Origin: Candidatus Thalassarchaeaceae archaeon
Lineage (GTDB): Archaea; Thermoplasmatota; Poseidoniia; Poseidoniales; Thalassarchaeaceae
DNA length: 64,000 nt
Direction of reading: 5' to 3'
Assembly: GCA_943841885.1 (NCBI GenBank)
Contig: CALSZZ010000001.1
Location: forward strand, 453,156-517,155
In this document: positions 8,074 through 17,844 of the stretch, piece by piece
Position numbering within the stretch: the stretch's first letter is position 1
Layout of the letters: each line of letters starts with the position of its first letter
Notes under the pieces: generated by a model
What the model was told of the DNA's origin: nothing
Database searches by the model: none
Seen by the model: only the letters and a program-made list of their open reading frames with translations
Program-made: the position numbers and the translations under genes

Positions 8074-9048
8074 ATTTTTAATTCTTGAGGATTTAAATTC
8101 TCAAGGTATTGGCTGACTCTTTTTCCTAATTCTTCTTGGGTAGTTACTGAATGAAGTTGTACTCGCATAGCTGAAGCTCCAGGTAATCCTTTAGTGAATG
8201 AAATGGCATGTCTTTTGATATTTTTATTCATTTTTTCACCATAAACTTGTTTACTAATATCTAAGTATCTTTTCCAACACCATAGTCTTGCAACTGCAGG
8301 GTTGTCTTCTTTCCAAGGAGGAGGAGATATATTCCATCCTAAATCTCTTTTAATGTCATAAAATATATTTGGCATACCTATGGCACCTCTACCAATCATC
8401 AATCCAGCTGATTTGGTAATATCCATACATAATTTTGTAGAAGCTGAATCTACTACATCACCATTAGCAATCACAGGAATTTCAACTCCATCGACGATAT
8501 CTCTTATTTGCTCCCAATCTGCTAAACCCGAATATCTTTGTTTTAGAGTTCTTCCATGGACACAAATACGATATATTCCTTCTTTCTCAAGTCTTTGAGC
8601 AACCTCAAGAGCCGTATTTGGGCCAGTTCCAGTACCTAGTCTTACTTTGACAGAAATAGGTACTTCGGCAACATCTAAGCATGCTCTAACCATTTTAACA
8701 ATCTTATCCGGGTTGCGCAGTAATGCTGCTCCAGCATCATTACGGCAAACTTTAGGTGCTGGACAACCAAAATTTATATCGATTATATTAGCTTTTTTTT
8801 TGCAATAGTTTGACTGTTTTTACCATTTCTTCGGTTACTCCTCCAAAAATCTGAGGTATGAAAGGATTTTCGAGTGGATGACTCTCTACTTTTAGCCAAG
8901 AATGTGAAGCGTGTCTTGATAATCCAGCGGCAGCAGTAAATTCTGTTACTGTAAAATCAGCACCACACTCACGAGCAAGGATTCTATATGCTAAATCTGA
9001 AACTCCAGCCATTGGTGCGAGAAAAAGTGGTACTGGGTCACTCTTCAT
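8070..9048 (-). CDS. dus: tRNA-dihydrouridine synthase, split by a one-base homopolymer frameshift
   Basis: An FMN-dependent enzyme that reduces uridine to dihydrouridine in tRNA. The N-terminal part (9048-8788) has the family opening FLAPMAGVSDLAYR and then stops in KKS. The reading continues in another frame with NFGCPAPKV, carrying the catalytic-type cysteine, then AGAALLRNP, VKVRLGTG, CVHGRT and VIANGDV. The frames meet at a run of nine T on the plus strand (8793-8801). With eight, the protein reads LLQKKANIIDINFGCPAP without a break, giving about 325 residues, the normal length. I therefore annotate one gene with a probable sequencing or assembly error. True inactivation or slippage on the A-run are less likely alternatives. 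It lies downstream of uS2 on the same strand. Confidence 0.88.
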
Positions 9049-9090
9049 CGGTTACCCGATTAACAACACCTCTATGAGTGCGTCGGGGCA

Positions 9091-9711
9091 TTAGAAGGTT
9101 GATTCCCAATCTTCTACATCTTGAGAACGTTCCCAATCAGCATCAGTAATAGTACCCCTTATTTTCAAAACTTCACGAGATAATAACCAAAATATCAGAG
9201 CTAATGATCTTCTTCCTTTGTTATTGGCGGGAAGCGCGATATCCACATTTCTTAATTTATTGTTAGCATCACAAATTGCTACAACAGGAAGACCTGAATT
9301 TACTGCCTCATTTAGGGCTTGAGAATCTGCTGCTGGGTCAGTGACTATAATTAACTCGGGTTCCAAATATGTACGTAATCGTGAATTAGTTAGTGTTCCT
9401 GGTATGAAACGTCCAACTATATGTTTAGAACCAATAGATTGGGCAAACATTCGAGCAGGACGTTGTCCATATTGACGTGCACTGACTACGAGAATTCTAT
9501 CTGCATCATAATTTGAAATAAATTTTGCAACGGTTCTAATTCTAGCATCTGTTTGATTTAAATCTATTAAATGTAAACCTGCTGCATCTTGTCGATCTGT
9601 GTCAAGGAATCTTTTCATATCTGCTGATTTTTGATTCGTTCCTATATGAACAGCGTGTTGTTCATATGTTTCAAATGGTACTAGTGGGGCCATACTTTCA
9701 TCCATAATCAT
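9091..9711 (-). CDS. rps2: Small-subunit ribosomal protein uS2
   Basis: A 206-residue protein matching archaeal uS2 over its full length: HIGTNQKSADMKRF near the start, LHLIDLNQTDARI, a YDADRILVVSARQYGQRP segment, GRFIPGTLTN, PELIIVTDPAADSQAL and GLPVVAICDANN, ending in an acidic tail. It binds the head-body junction of the small ribosomal subunit. The start is ATG at 9711, with MAPLVPFE six residues in as an alternative. It is followed closely by dus on the same strand and preceded by a lipoprotein gene. In many archaea uS2 sits with rpoN/rpoK and enolase genes, so this context is a rearrangement. Confidence 0.95.
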   Translation of the reverse strand: MIMDESMAPLVPFETYEQHAVHIGTNQKSADMKRFLDTDRQDAAGLHLIDLNQTDARIRTVAKFISNYDADRILVVSARQYGQRPARMFAQSIGSKHIVGRFIPGTLTNSRLRTYLEPELIIVTDPAADSQALNEAVNSGLPVVAICDANNKLRNVDIALPANNKGRRSLALIFWLLSREVLKIRGTITDADWERSQDVEDWESTF

Positions 9712-9771
9712 ACCTCAGTAAGGCGGCCACCTGCCTTCTATTCATAAGCGCTACGCATGATAGAAAATATT

Positions 9772-10389
9772 CTAACTCTTTAAATCTGAGAGAAAAGTAC
9801 ATTCTCCAACATCGTCTATTTCAGGAAATCGGACACAAGGTTTTGTTATAGTAGCCCAGACTTCAAAATGATCATGAAAGGAAAGTTGATCTATTGGGGC
9901 AGTAATTCCATATCCTCTAGCCTCAACAACTAATTCCCATTCTCCCATAATAAAATCACTTTTTCCAAATGTAAATCTCTCTAATGGGTAATCCTGTGTA
10001 GCTTTCACTTCCCAAAAAGGAGAAGATATCCCTTTTGTCCCTGGCTGCCACAATTTAACATCAACATAACGAACCTCATTTGTCTCATTTCCAACTAAAT
10101 CTTCGATGTATGTTGAATATGGAAATTGTGCACGAAATTCTATAACAAGTTTAGAAACAGTATCATCAAAAGAAATTGTTGTTTCATTAGAGTATAGGAT
10201 CGTATTAACGGCGGTTGAAGAATCAAAAGTATAGTCCCAACCAAATCTATCTTCCTTTTCTATCAATACAGGTTCTTCCCGCATATCTTCAATCATTTCA
10301 CGTTGCATTGCTAGACTGAGACAACCGCTAGTTACAATACAAACAAGCATAATTGCGACCAGCATATTAACTGAACTAGCATTCCTCAT
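9772..10389 (-). CDS. Predicted lipoprotein of unknown function
   Basis: A 205-residue protein with a hydrophobic signal sequence (about residues 8-22) ending in a lipobox-like VTSGC, so Cys23 may be lipidated and the protein held on the outer face of the membrane. The mature part is acidic and beta-rich, with a repeated W/F pattern (FGWDYTF, FWEVKATQ, MGEWELVVEARGYG) suggesting a single beta-sandwich domain. No known family is recognised. It lies between FKBP and uS2 on the same strand. About 200 bases upstream (10390-10588) hold no visible gene. Confidence 0.7.
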   Translation of the reverse strand: MRNASSVNMLVAIMLVCIVTSGCLSLAMQREMIEDMREEPVLIEKEDRFGWDYTFDSSTAVNTILYSNETTISFDDTVSKLVIEFRAQFPYSTYIEDLVGNETNEVRYVDVKLWQPGTKGISSPFWEVKATQDYPLERFTFGKSDFIMGEWELVVEARGYGITAPIDQLSFHDHFEVWATITKPCVRFPEIDDVGECTFLSDLKS

Positions 10390-10588
10390 TATTTACCCGA
10401 TACTGTAGTGTAATTTCAAACCACGCATCAATAGTGCCTCTCGGTACTCATAGGGAACGTCAATACCATTTGGCTCAGTAAACCCTTTTGTCGTCATTGA
10501 GGCGTATCATGCTAAAAAGACATTAGAAATAAACCTACTAACAAACTTAGTTGATAAAACTAACTTTTTAAGATATATTTGAAGTAAA

Positions 10589-11281
10589 TTACTCTTCTTC
10601 AACAGAGCGTGGTTTGTGAACTTCTCTGAATATTACAATTCCTACGCCTAGACTTTCTCGAATTGTTTGTACTAAAGAAAATTTAGCATATGGCCAATTT
10701 TGATCATAAGAAATTTCTTCTGGTAAAGTTACAGTGAGATTATCTCCTTCGAATTCTACTTCAAAGTCTTCTCGGCCAGTATTCATTTTTAACAAAGTTT
10801 CAACTTGTTCATTACGATCTTCTACTAATTTTGTTATTTTATAGTTATATCGAAGTGTGACTCCAGCTAATGGATGGTTGTAATCAATTCTTGCCCTTCC
10901 TGCACTGAGGAATTGAAGAGTACCAGTTCTTCCTCCGATTTCAACAGGGCCTCCGATATGCAAAGTATTTGGATCACGTACACTTTTTAGTAATACATTT
11001 TGTGAAATAGTTTCAATCAAGCTTTGGTCTCGTTCTCCATAAGCCTCTATTGCCTCAATATCAAATTTATAATCAGTATTTACTTCAGCACCTTCTAAAT
11101 GAGATTCAAATCCTTTGATTAGTCGACCTGATCCCATTATGGTAATCATTGGCATGTATGTACGATTCTCATCGAACACATCATGTTCTTTCGCCACTTC
11201 TTCTCTGGTAGTCTCGATTAGTTTCTCTGTATTTGCATTAAATAAGTCATAATCAATATGAATAATTGAACCTTGTTCCAT
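10589..11281 (-). CDS. FKBP-type peptidyl-prolyl cis-trans isomerase
   Basis: A 230-residue long-type archaeal FKBP. It begins GSIIHIDYDL, with the FKBP strands interrupted after MGSGRLIKGFESHLEGAE and EAYGERDQSLIETI by an insert-in-flap region, then NHPLAGVTLRYNYKI, which closes the isomerase domain near residue 155. The remaining 75 residues form the extra C-terminal domain seen in long archaeal FKBPs. The family catalyses proline isomerisation and acts as a cytosolic folding helper. It lies just downstream of ccmF; the gap of 80 bases allows either co-transcription or its own promoter. Confidence 0.92.
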   Translation of the reverse strand: MEQGSIIHIDYDLFNANTEKLIETTREEVAKEHDVFDENRTYMPMITIMGSGRLIKGFESHLEGAEVNTDYKFDIEAIEAYGERDQSLIETISQNVLLKSVRDPNTLHIGGPVEIGGRTGTLQFLSAGRARIDYNHPLAGVTLRYNYKITKLVEDRNEQVETLLKMNTGREDFEVEFEGDNLTVTLPEEISYDQNWPYAKFSLVQTIRESLGVGIVIFREVHKPRSVEEE

Positions 11282-11360
11282 TCTATAGCCTCCACGGATG
11301 ACTCGGCGACTTGCTTACCCTTTTTCATTCAAACGGTTTAGAGAGTGTAGAAAATTTAGG

Positions 11361-13751
11361 CTATTTAATAGACTTTTTTCTAGAAAAACTATCTGAAGAT
11401 ATCGAAAGAATGCTCCCAAGCATGATTATTGACCATCCTAACCAAACTAGATGGCTTCCCGGGAGAGAATGGACTGTGACTCTAACTCTATCTACATCAT
11501 CTGATTGTCCAAATGTCATCCATTCAAGAAGTTCTTGAGATTGATAAAAATCTAATATAACTATTGTATCTCCAAAAATTGTAGAGAATCTATCTACTTC
11601 GGACCTTGGAGAAACACTATTTCCAGTTGTAAATCTTAACATTCCAGGAGAAAGTTCTGCTATCTTTTCTCCATCTTCCATTACATCTATGATTACACCG
11701 ATATAACCATCACCAATTGAAAATGGATATTCATCTTCATCAGCACTAAATTTTTCTACATCAATTAAGATAAATTCATATCCGTTATGTTCTATCGGCT
11801 GGTCCTTTACTAATGTCACTAAATGTGATGGATCTGTTCTATCGACCATTGTAGTTGTTAAAACATGACCGATGAGTAATAATAGTATACCAAAATGAGC
11901 CAAGTGAGAACCTAATAATCTTAATTTAGGTTTATTTAGATTGATATTTGACGAGAGACGGTAGGAAAATGTAGAATTTGCTGTTGAATATAGTTGTTTA
12001 ATTGTAGGAGGAAGAGCAAATATTAACCATGTTAGAATAAATAATCCCAAGGATCCTCGAGAAATTCCCTGAGTTACACTTAATTCTGGATCTCCTGGTA
12101 AGTAAATTTGATCTGAAATATAAGCAAAGAATAAGGAAAGAAACAGAGTAATTGCAATTAGTATATTTCCATTTCGAGAATTAACAGAATTGCCCCATGC
12201 ATAAAGGGTGAGTCCTATTGCGAGAAGAGCAATTAGTGGCGCTCCATAAAATTCATGAGCCAGGATGTTACTTCCTTCAATTTCTACAGTCAGAAGTATC
12301 CAGGTTAATAATAGAAAGGTTGCACCGCCATACCAGGGTATTTTGCGGGCCATTCTCGTTCTTTCTGAAGTTTTCTTGAATGGCTTTAACAAGATTGAAA
12401 AATCTTCTTCATCAGATAAGAACCAAGGTACGAGGAATGGAATCATACCAATAAATGCTTGAAATGTATTAGCAGACCAAGACCAATTTGAATAAAGCAT
12501 GAGTATTATACCGGCAATGATATATTGGAAAGAAGGTTTTTTAGAAGAGGAATGCAGAGTTAAAAATAGTAAAGAAGTTCCTACAAACAAAACTGAACTA
12601 GCACCTATATTTATTGAAATTGATATGAAGGTAATTAATAAAGCCCAAGAAAGAATCTTATTCTCTTGAAAAAATGAATTATCGCCTTCTGATAATAAAA
12701 TATTCATTTGTTCTCTAAAAAGATGGAAAATAATAAATATACCTAGAATTATCAAACCTATTAGGTAGGAAAGTATTTCTAAACCAATAGGGCTAAAATC
12801 TGAAATATTTATAATTCTAAGATAAGGATCTTGTGATAGTGTAGAAGCGTCATTACCCACAAATGCATGCACAGAGGACCACACGCCATTGGCACGGGTA
12901 ACTAAAGTTGCATGAAGAGTTAGCATTCCTGTCATTAAAGCCAATGCAGGTAGAGATGATATGTTAGCCGAAGAATTACTTTTTGCCCTTGTATGAATTA
13001 TTAATAAGAGTGTTAGCCAAGGCAATAAGGAACCAGTTTCTACAGGGTCCCATGCCCAATATCCTCCCCAATCTAGAACAGTGTAAGCCCATAGTCCACC
13101 TAAACCTATTCCCAATGTACCTACAAAAAAACCAGCACGTGCCCATGGTATCAAGTCAGAGTGAATTGTTTCATTGGGAAGTTTCTGGATAATTCCAGAA
13201 ATTGCAATACTTGCAACTGCAATACATAGTGAATAGTATGCAAATACTATTGGCGGGTGGATAACCATAAGATTTGTTTGAAGCAAAGGATTTAGTTCAC
13301 CATCTATTCCCTCATATGGAGAAAAAGGATCTAGTAACCAAGATATGAATAAGAGATATAAAATCCAAGAATGTAGAATACGTAATAGTAAGTTATCATG
13401 TTTGTGAAAAATCGATATTAGCCACGTAACTGTTGACATTAAAAATGCCCACAATAGTAATGGCCCTGCACGCCCACCCCAGACTGCTGATATACGATAC
13501 AAAACAGGTAGATTGGACCCCCCGTATTCAGAGACAATACTCAAAGATTTAATATTAAATAAGAATGCATAAATAAGCAATAAAAATGGTAATGCTTGAA
13601 AGAAAAATGTTAAAATATTGGCTCTTGAAGAAAATATTTTATTATTTAAAATATGATAAACAGAAATTCCTGCTGCTAGAATTATTGAAAAATGGCCTAA
13701 AAAAGGAAGAATTGAATCACCAGCCATAATACTTAGCACGGGAATAACCAA
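11361..13751 (-). CDS. ccmF: CcmF/CcsA-type cytochrome c haem lyase membrane subunit
   Basis: A 796-residue polytopic membrane protein. The tryptophan-rich haem-handling motif (GGLWAYTVLDWGGYWAWDP then VETGSLLPWL) identifies the WWD-domain family, and length, helix count and order match CcmF rather than the shorter CcmC or CcsA. A long extracytoplasmic segment lies before the final helix, at about residues 660-770. CcmF delivers haem to CxxCH apocytochromes outside the membrane, so this organism probably makes c-type cytochromes, although no other Ccm gene is in the window. The start region overlaps the end of the reductase gene: ATG 13751 gives a 35-base overlap and M9 (13727) gives 11, indicating an operon. 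Confidence 0.92.
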   Translation of the reverse strand: MVIPVLSIMAGDSILPFLGHFSIILAAGISVYHILNNKIFSSRANILTFFFQALPFLLLIYAFLFNIKSLSIVSEYGGSNLPVLYRISAVWGGRAGPLLLWAFLMSTVTWLISIFHKHDNLLLRILHSWILYLLFISWLLDPFSPYEGIDGELNPLLQTNLMVIHPPIVFAYYSLCIAVASIAISGIIQKLPNETIHSDLIPWARAGFFVGTLGIGLGGLWAYTVLDWGGYWAWDPVETGSLLPWLTLLLIIHTRAKSNSSANISSLPALALMTGMLTLHATLVTRANGVWSSVHAFVGNDASTLSQDPYLRIINISDFSPIGLEILSYLIGLIILGIFIIFHLFREQMNILLSEGDNSFFQENKILSWALLITFISISINIGASSVLFVGTSLLFLTLHSSSKKPSFQYIIAGIILMLYSNWSWSANTFQAFIGMIPFLVPWFLSDEEDFSILLKPFKKTSERTRMARKIPWYGGATFLLLTWILLTVEIEGSNILAHEFYGAPLIALLAIGLTLYAWGNSVNSRNGNILIAITLFLSLFFAYISDQIYLPGDPELSVTQGISRGSLGLFILTWLIFALPPTIKQLYSTANSTFSYRLSSNINLNKPKLRLLGSHLAHFGILLLLIGHVLTTTMVDRTDPSHLVTLVKDQPIEHNGYEFILIDVEKFSADEDEYPFSIGDGYIGVIIDVMEDGEKIAELSPGMLRFTTGNSVSPRSEVDRFSTIFGDTIVILDFYQSQELLEWMTFGQSDDVDRVRVTVHSLPGSHLVWLGWSIIMLGSILSISSDSFSRKKSIK

Positions 13752-14952
13752 ATGACAGCATGGCCGGAATTATTCTTTTTACGTATAATCTAGGTCTACG
13801 TAAGAATATTTTTAAGCAAACTAATAATTTTCCATGGGCGCCCATGTTACTCATTTCGTCTGGGAAGCATTGAGCCATTAGTGACATATCATCATCCGAC
13901 AAATTGAAAAGTGCAGACTTTCCACTCAAAATCTTGTTATATGGAGGAAATTCTTTTTTCCATAGTCGTGTATATTCTGCTAAATAACTGGCATCTAAAT
14001 TTCCGGAGGAAATCGCTTTGAAAGCAGTTTGTGCTGCAAATACTGCTGATTTTAATGCTAGATGGGATCCCCCTTCAAATAGAGGTGATGTGAATCCTGC
14101 TGCATCTCCAATTAACATTAAGCCATCAGCATGAGTATTTTCATGCGGCCCAGATATTGGTATAGTTCCACCAAATGCAGGATTACCTTTAGTTTTCCAC
14201 GAAGGCAATATTTGTTCTAAGTCTTTGAAGTGTGTATCTTCAATAAAGTCATCAAGTGACTTTTTTGTCTGAGATTTATTCTCAGTGACTAGTCCGACAT
14301 TGGCCCTTCCATCACTTTTTGGAATCATCCATACATACCCTTTTTCTACATATTTTGGCCATATATAAAAGTCAAGATAGTCGTCTGTTGGAACTTCTAG
14401 CATCTCATATTGCATACCAGCAATAACATGCGGTCGGGGATTTAATTCTAATATTTTTGAACTAACTCCTGCAACTCCAGATGCATCTATTACTATCTTT
14501 GCTTCTATAGGGAATTTCTCACCTTTACCATCACACCTCCAACCAATAAATTTATCTCCATCATACATTTTTTCCATTGAATTAATTTTGTTTCCTAAGC
14601 ATAATTCAGCCCCATTCGAAACGGCTTCATCACAAATCCAGCGTTCAAATAAATGCTTTTCCAGTACATATCCTTCTTCTGTTAATTTTTTCTCAGTACC
14701 ATCTGGGAAAATTACACGAATTCCATGTACTCGTTTACTTATTACTTCAGGAGGTAGATCTAATTCCAAATTAGCACAGGCAACATCAGAAATACATTCT
14801 CCACAATGAACAGGAGTTCCTATTTCTTTGTGATCTTCAATAATAACTGTAGAAAGTCCTGCTCTAGCACTATGTAATGCTGCATTTCCACCACCTGGGC
14901 CCGCGCCTATTACTAAGACATCGTACATCATAGTGCCGCTCTTCATGGCCAT
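13717..14952 (-). CDS. Geranylgeranyl reductase family flavoprotein
   Basis: A 411-residue FAD-dependent reductase. It has a dinucleotide-binding GAGPGGG near residues 17-23, the family signature GTPVHCGECIS, and the second FAD motif LIGDAAGFTSPLFEGG. In archaea this family saturates the isoprenoid chains of membrane lipids (digeranylgeranylglycerophospholipid reductase), and relatives act on quinone or chlorophyll side chains. Nearby UbiA and UbiD genes on the other strand make isoprenoid quinone work a second option. The N-terminus offers several ATGs; the protein probably begins at MMYDVLVIG. The C-terminal 60 residues are basic and amphipathic, consistent with membrane association. Confidence 0.88.
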   Translation of the reverse strand: MAMKSGTMMYDVLVIGAGPGGGNAALHSARAGLSTVIIEDHKEIGTPVHCGECISDVACANLELDLPPEVISKRVHGIRVIFPDGTEKKLTEEGYVLEKHLFERWICDEAVSNGAELCLGNKINSMEKMYDGDKFIGWRCDGKGEKFPIEAKIVIDASGVAGVSSKILELNPRPHVIAGMQYEMLEVPTDDYLDFYIWPKYVEKGYVWMIPKSDGRANVGLVTENKSQTKKSLDDFIEDTHFKDLEQILPSWKTKGNPAFGGTIPISGPHENTHADGLMLIGDAAGFTSPLFEGGSHLALKSAVFAAQTAFKAISSGNLDASYLAEYTRLWKKEFPPYNKILSGKSALFNLSDDDMSLMAQCFPDEMSNMGAHGKLLVCLKIFLRRPRLYVKRIIPAMLSFGYSRAKYYGW

Positions 14953-15040
14953 GCGAGTAGGTTAGTATCAAAGAATCTCTCGGTCAAAAGTCTACGGTGA
15001 AAAGCGAACCTTCATCATTCTTAGAGATTTGCGAGGGTAT

Positions 15041-16903
15041 ATGACGTGGGGAAATCTGACTAGTTACGTCCGCGCATTGGAGGCGACAGGAGATTTACTC
15101 AGAATAAGTGAACCAATAGATGTTAAATTTGAAGCTGGATGTATAGCTGATTATTTAGTTAAAAAAGGAGGTCCTGCAGTAATTTTCGATCAGCCGAGAC
15201 TTGCAGATGGAACTATCAGTAAATATCCCCTTGCAATGAACCTATATGGTACCAGAAAAAGGACAAATATGGCTTTAGGAGTCACAAAACCAAGAGAAAT
15301 TGGAGATAGAATGGTAGCACTAATGAAACCTGATATTGGAGCAATTTTGAAATCTCCTTGGAAGGGAATAAGTTTAGCCTTAGAAGGAATGTCAATGGCT
15401 CCCAAGAAAATACGAAAGGCCGCTTGTCAACAAGTAGTTATTGACAATCCAGATATGAAAAAACTTCCAATACCCACTACTTGGCCATTAGATGGAGGTC
15501 CATTCATGACTTTGCCTTTGGTCGTCACTTGTGATCCTAATACAGGAGTACACAATATGGGGATGTACAGAAGTCAAGTTTTCGGAGGGAAAGAAGTTGG
15601 ATTACATTGGCAAGCACATAAACATGGAGCAGATCACGCTAAAGAATTTGGAGATAGGATGCCCGTTGCAATATGCCTAGGAGGTCCCCCCGAAGTCATG
15701 TTCAGTGCCATTTCACCCCTTCCTGATAACTTATCAGAGTATGAATTCGCCGGACTATTGGGTAAAAAAAGATTGAAAATAGTAAAATGTAAAAGTAATG
15801 ATTTATGGGTACCAGCTGAATGTGACTTTGTAATTGAAGGATATATGACTCCAGGCGAAAATAGACTAGAAGGTCCTTTTGGCGATCATTTTGGACATTA
15901 TTCACTATCTGACCAATATCCAGTAATGCATGTTACAAAAATAACTCACCGTAAAGACCCTATTGTTTCAATGACTATTGTAGGAGTTCCTCCAATGGAA
16001 GACGGGTATTTAGGAGAAGCAATAGGAGATGCCTTTAGGCCAGTACTTCAGTTTCAACATAGAGATGTTATAGATTTATTTCTTCCCCTTGAAACTGGTT
16101 TTCACAATCTTGCAATAGTTTCCTCAAAGCAACGCTATCCTAGACAAGGAAGAAAAACGGCCCTTGGACTACTGGGTGCAGGGCAAATGATGTTCTTAAA
16201 AGTAATAATTTGTGTTGATCCGGAACATCCAGTTAAAGACCTTGATTGTTTATTGGATGTTTTAGAAAAAAATGTTAGTATACCGAATGATCTAGTATTT
16301 CTAGATGGAATGGTTGCTGATGCATTAGAACATGCCTCTCCTGAAGAAAATATACATACTAAATTGCTCATAGATGCTACGAGTAATGAGGATTTAATAA
16401 ATGAAAATAATAACAAAGACATTTCTAAATCTATTGAGATTTCTGCATCGGCTGTCGAAGGTATTGTTGAATCTAGAATGTTGAAGGATAATATGATGGT
16501 TGTAACAACTGATATTGAAGGAGGCCCCAAGCCAGAAGAAAATATGGAAGAAGAGAATGAAGAATTGGCTTGGGAACAAAGAGAAAAAATTAAAAAAATA
16601 TGTAAAGATATTTGGAATTTAGAAGGTGCAAATAATCTAAAATGGCTATTCATAACTGATAATGATGTTAATCTGAGAATTGATGGTTGGAAGAGAAAAT
16701 TATTGTGGCAATTATTTTGTAGGTTTGATGTTTCTAGAGATATTCATTTTGATGATAACAAGAAGCGTTTGGCATGGGATGCCACTGCACCAATACCCTC
16801 ACGAAAAGGAAGTATACCAGTTCGAAGGTGGCCTGCAGTAACACTTCATAACTCAGATACGATTGAAAGAACAGAAAATATCATGAAGGAAATGGGATAT
16901 TAA
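15041..16903 (+). CDS. UbiD-family decarboxylase with acidic insertion
   Basis: A 620-residue prenylated-FMN-type decarboxylase. Family features include DLLRISEPID near the start, GPAVIFDQP, PLVVTCDPNTGVHNMGMYR, EGPFGDHFGHYS (with the conserved acidic residue), KDPIVSMTIVG and near the end WLFITDNDVNLR and WDATAPIP. UbiD proteins decarboxylate aromatic acids in quinone synthesis. Relatives around 600 residues occur in futalosine-route menaquinone synthesis. An acidic, low-complexity stretch at about residues 430-520, including EENMEEENEELAWE, interrupts the C-terminal part. The start was chosen at ATG 15041 after GAGGGTAT rather than an upstream TTG. The next gene, UbiA, overlaps its stop by one base (TAATG), so they form an operon and probably act on the same quinone precursor. 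Confidence 0.9.
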   Translation: MTWGNLTSYVRALEATGDLLRISEPIDVKFEAGCIADYLVKKGGPAVIFDQPRLADGTISKYPLAMNLYGTRKRTNMALGVTKPREIGDRMVALMKPDIGAILKSPWKGISLALEGMSMAPKKIRKAACQQVVIDNPDMKKLPIPTTWPLDGGPFMTLPLVVTCDPNTGVHNMGMYRSQVFGGKEVGLHWQAHKHGADHAKEFGDRMPVAICLGGPPEVMFSAISPLPDNLSEYEFAGLLGKKRLKIVKCKSNDLWVPAECDFVIEGYMTPGENRLEGPFGDHFGHYSLSDQYPVMHVTKITHRKDPIVSMTIVGVPPMEDGYLGEAIGDAFRPVLQFQHRDVIDLFLPLETGFHNLAIVSSKQRYPRQGRKTALGLLGAGQMMFLKVIICVDPEHPVKDLDCLLDVLEKNVSIPNDLVFLDGMVADALEHASPEENIHTKLLIDATSNEDLINENNNKDISKSIEISASAVEGIVESRMLKDNMMVVTTDIEGGPKPEENMEEENEELAWEQREKIKKICKDIWNLEGANNLKWLFITDNDVNLRIDGWKRKLLWQLFCRFDVSRDIHFDDNKKRLAWDATAPIPSRKGSIPVRRWPAVTLHNSDTIERTENIMKEMGY

Positions 16904-17835
16904 TGGGTTTTAGGGAAATACTCGATTTTGTAAAAATTGAACATACCTTATTTTCTCTACCTTTTGTGTTAATAGGATATATTCTTGCAAATAATCAATT
17001 TATGGATGATCTAGAATCAAATGGAATTTGGCTAAGAATAGACCTATTGTGGATAATTATTGCTGCGGTTGGTGCTCGTGGACTTGCAATGGCTCTGAAT
17101 CGTATTATTGATCGTGATATTGATGCCAGTAATCCTCGTACTAAAAATCGTCATTTAGCATCTGGATCAATGTCAATGAATACTGCTTGGATATTATCGA
17201 TAGTTTTTCTTGGAATGCTTTTATTGGGAGCCTGGCAACTTAACGAAGTAGCATTTATGATGTCATGGCTTCCTGTTGTGGTCTTTGTCATATATCCATA
17301 TACTAAACGATATACTTGGCTTTGTCATTTATGGCTTGGGATATGCTTGTCTTTAGCACCAGCAGGGGCTTGGGTGGCAGTTGCTGCGGATGTGCATGGT
17401 TGGGGCGCAATTACCGGATTAAATAATGGGACTACGGAATTTCTTTGGTATCCAACAATTTTCTTTATTTCTTTAGGTGTTGCTATTTGGATTGCAACTT
17501 TTGATATTAATTATGCACTAATGGATTTAGAAAATGACATTATAAACGGAATTTATTCATTTCCTTCTAAATTCGGAGAAGTCGCTACAGCCAGAACTTC
17601 AATACAGCTTACATTACTCTGGTTTGCTTGTTTCGCTATTTCTAATCCTATGAGTGAAATTTGGTTTATTGCTTCAGCGGTTCTAATGGCTATTCTCAAT
17701 ATTGGAGTAATACTTTCTAGAAAGAAACTAGAAAATTTTCAAATTATCTTGTTTCGAGTATCAATGCTTACAGGTTGGTTACTTTTAGCAACCATTATAA
17801 TGATTGAACCATCTAACAATAGATTTCTAAATTGA
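16903..17835 (+). CDS. ubiA: UbiA-family prenyltransferase
   Basis: A 310-residue polytopic protein with about eight membrane helices. The first aspartate-rich motif NRIIDRDIDASNPRT binds prenyl diphosphate through Mg. The second is DINYALMDLENDIINGIYS, followed by FPSKFG. These place it in the 4-hydroxybenzoate/MqnP-like branch of UbiA transferases, which attach an isoprenoid chain to an aromatic head group. Its direct overlap with ubiD supports respiratory quinone synthesis. The precise aromatic substrate is not evident. uvrB begins ten bases after its stop. Confidence 0.93.
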   Translation: MGFREILDFVKIEHTLFSLPFVLIGYILANNQFMDDLESNGIWLRIDLLWIIIAAVGARGLAMALNRIIDRDIDASNPRTKNRHLASGSMSMNTAWILSIVFLGMLLLGAWQLNEVAFMMSWLPVVVFVIYPYTKRYTWLCHLWLGICLSLAPAGAWVAVAADVHGWGAITGLNNGTTEFLWYPTIFFISLGVAIWIATFDINYALMDLENDIINGIYSFPSKFGEVATARTSIQLTLLWFACFAISNPMSEIWFIASAVLMAILNIGVILSRKKLENFQIILFRVSMLTGWLLLATIIMIEPSNNRFLN

Positions 17836-17844
17836 GGTTTTACA

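Noticed and set aside
10390-10588. Possible small RNA or gene in the 199-base gap upstream of the lipoprotein
   Set aside because: No open frame with a ribosome site and no clear hairpin or tRNA-like fold; treated as promoter region only.
11311-11538. 75-codon plus-strand frame at the end of ccmF
   Set aside because: Overlaps the ccmF C-terminus antisense and shows no family signal.
16135-16653. 172-codon minus-strand frame opposite ubiD
   Set aside because: Antisense of a clearly conserved decarboxylase; Ser/Phe-rich shadow translation.
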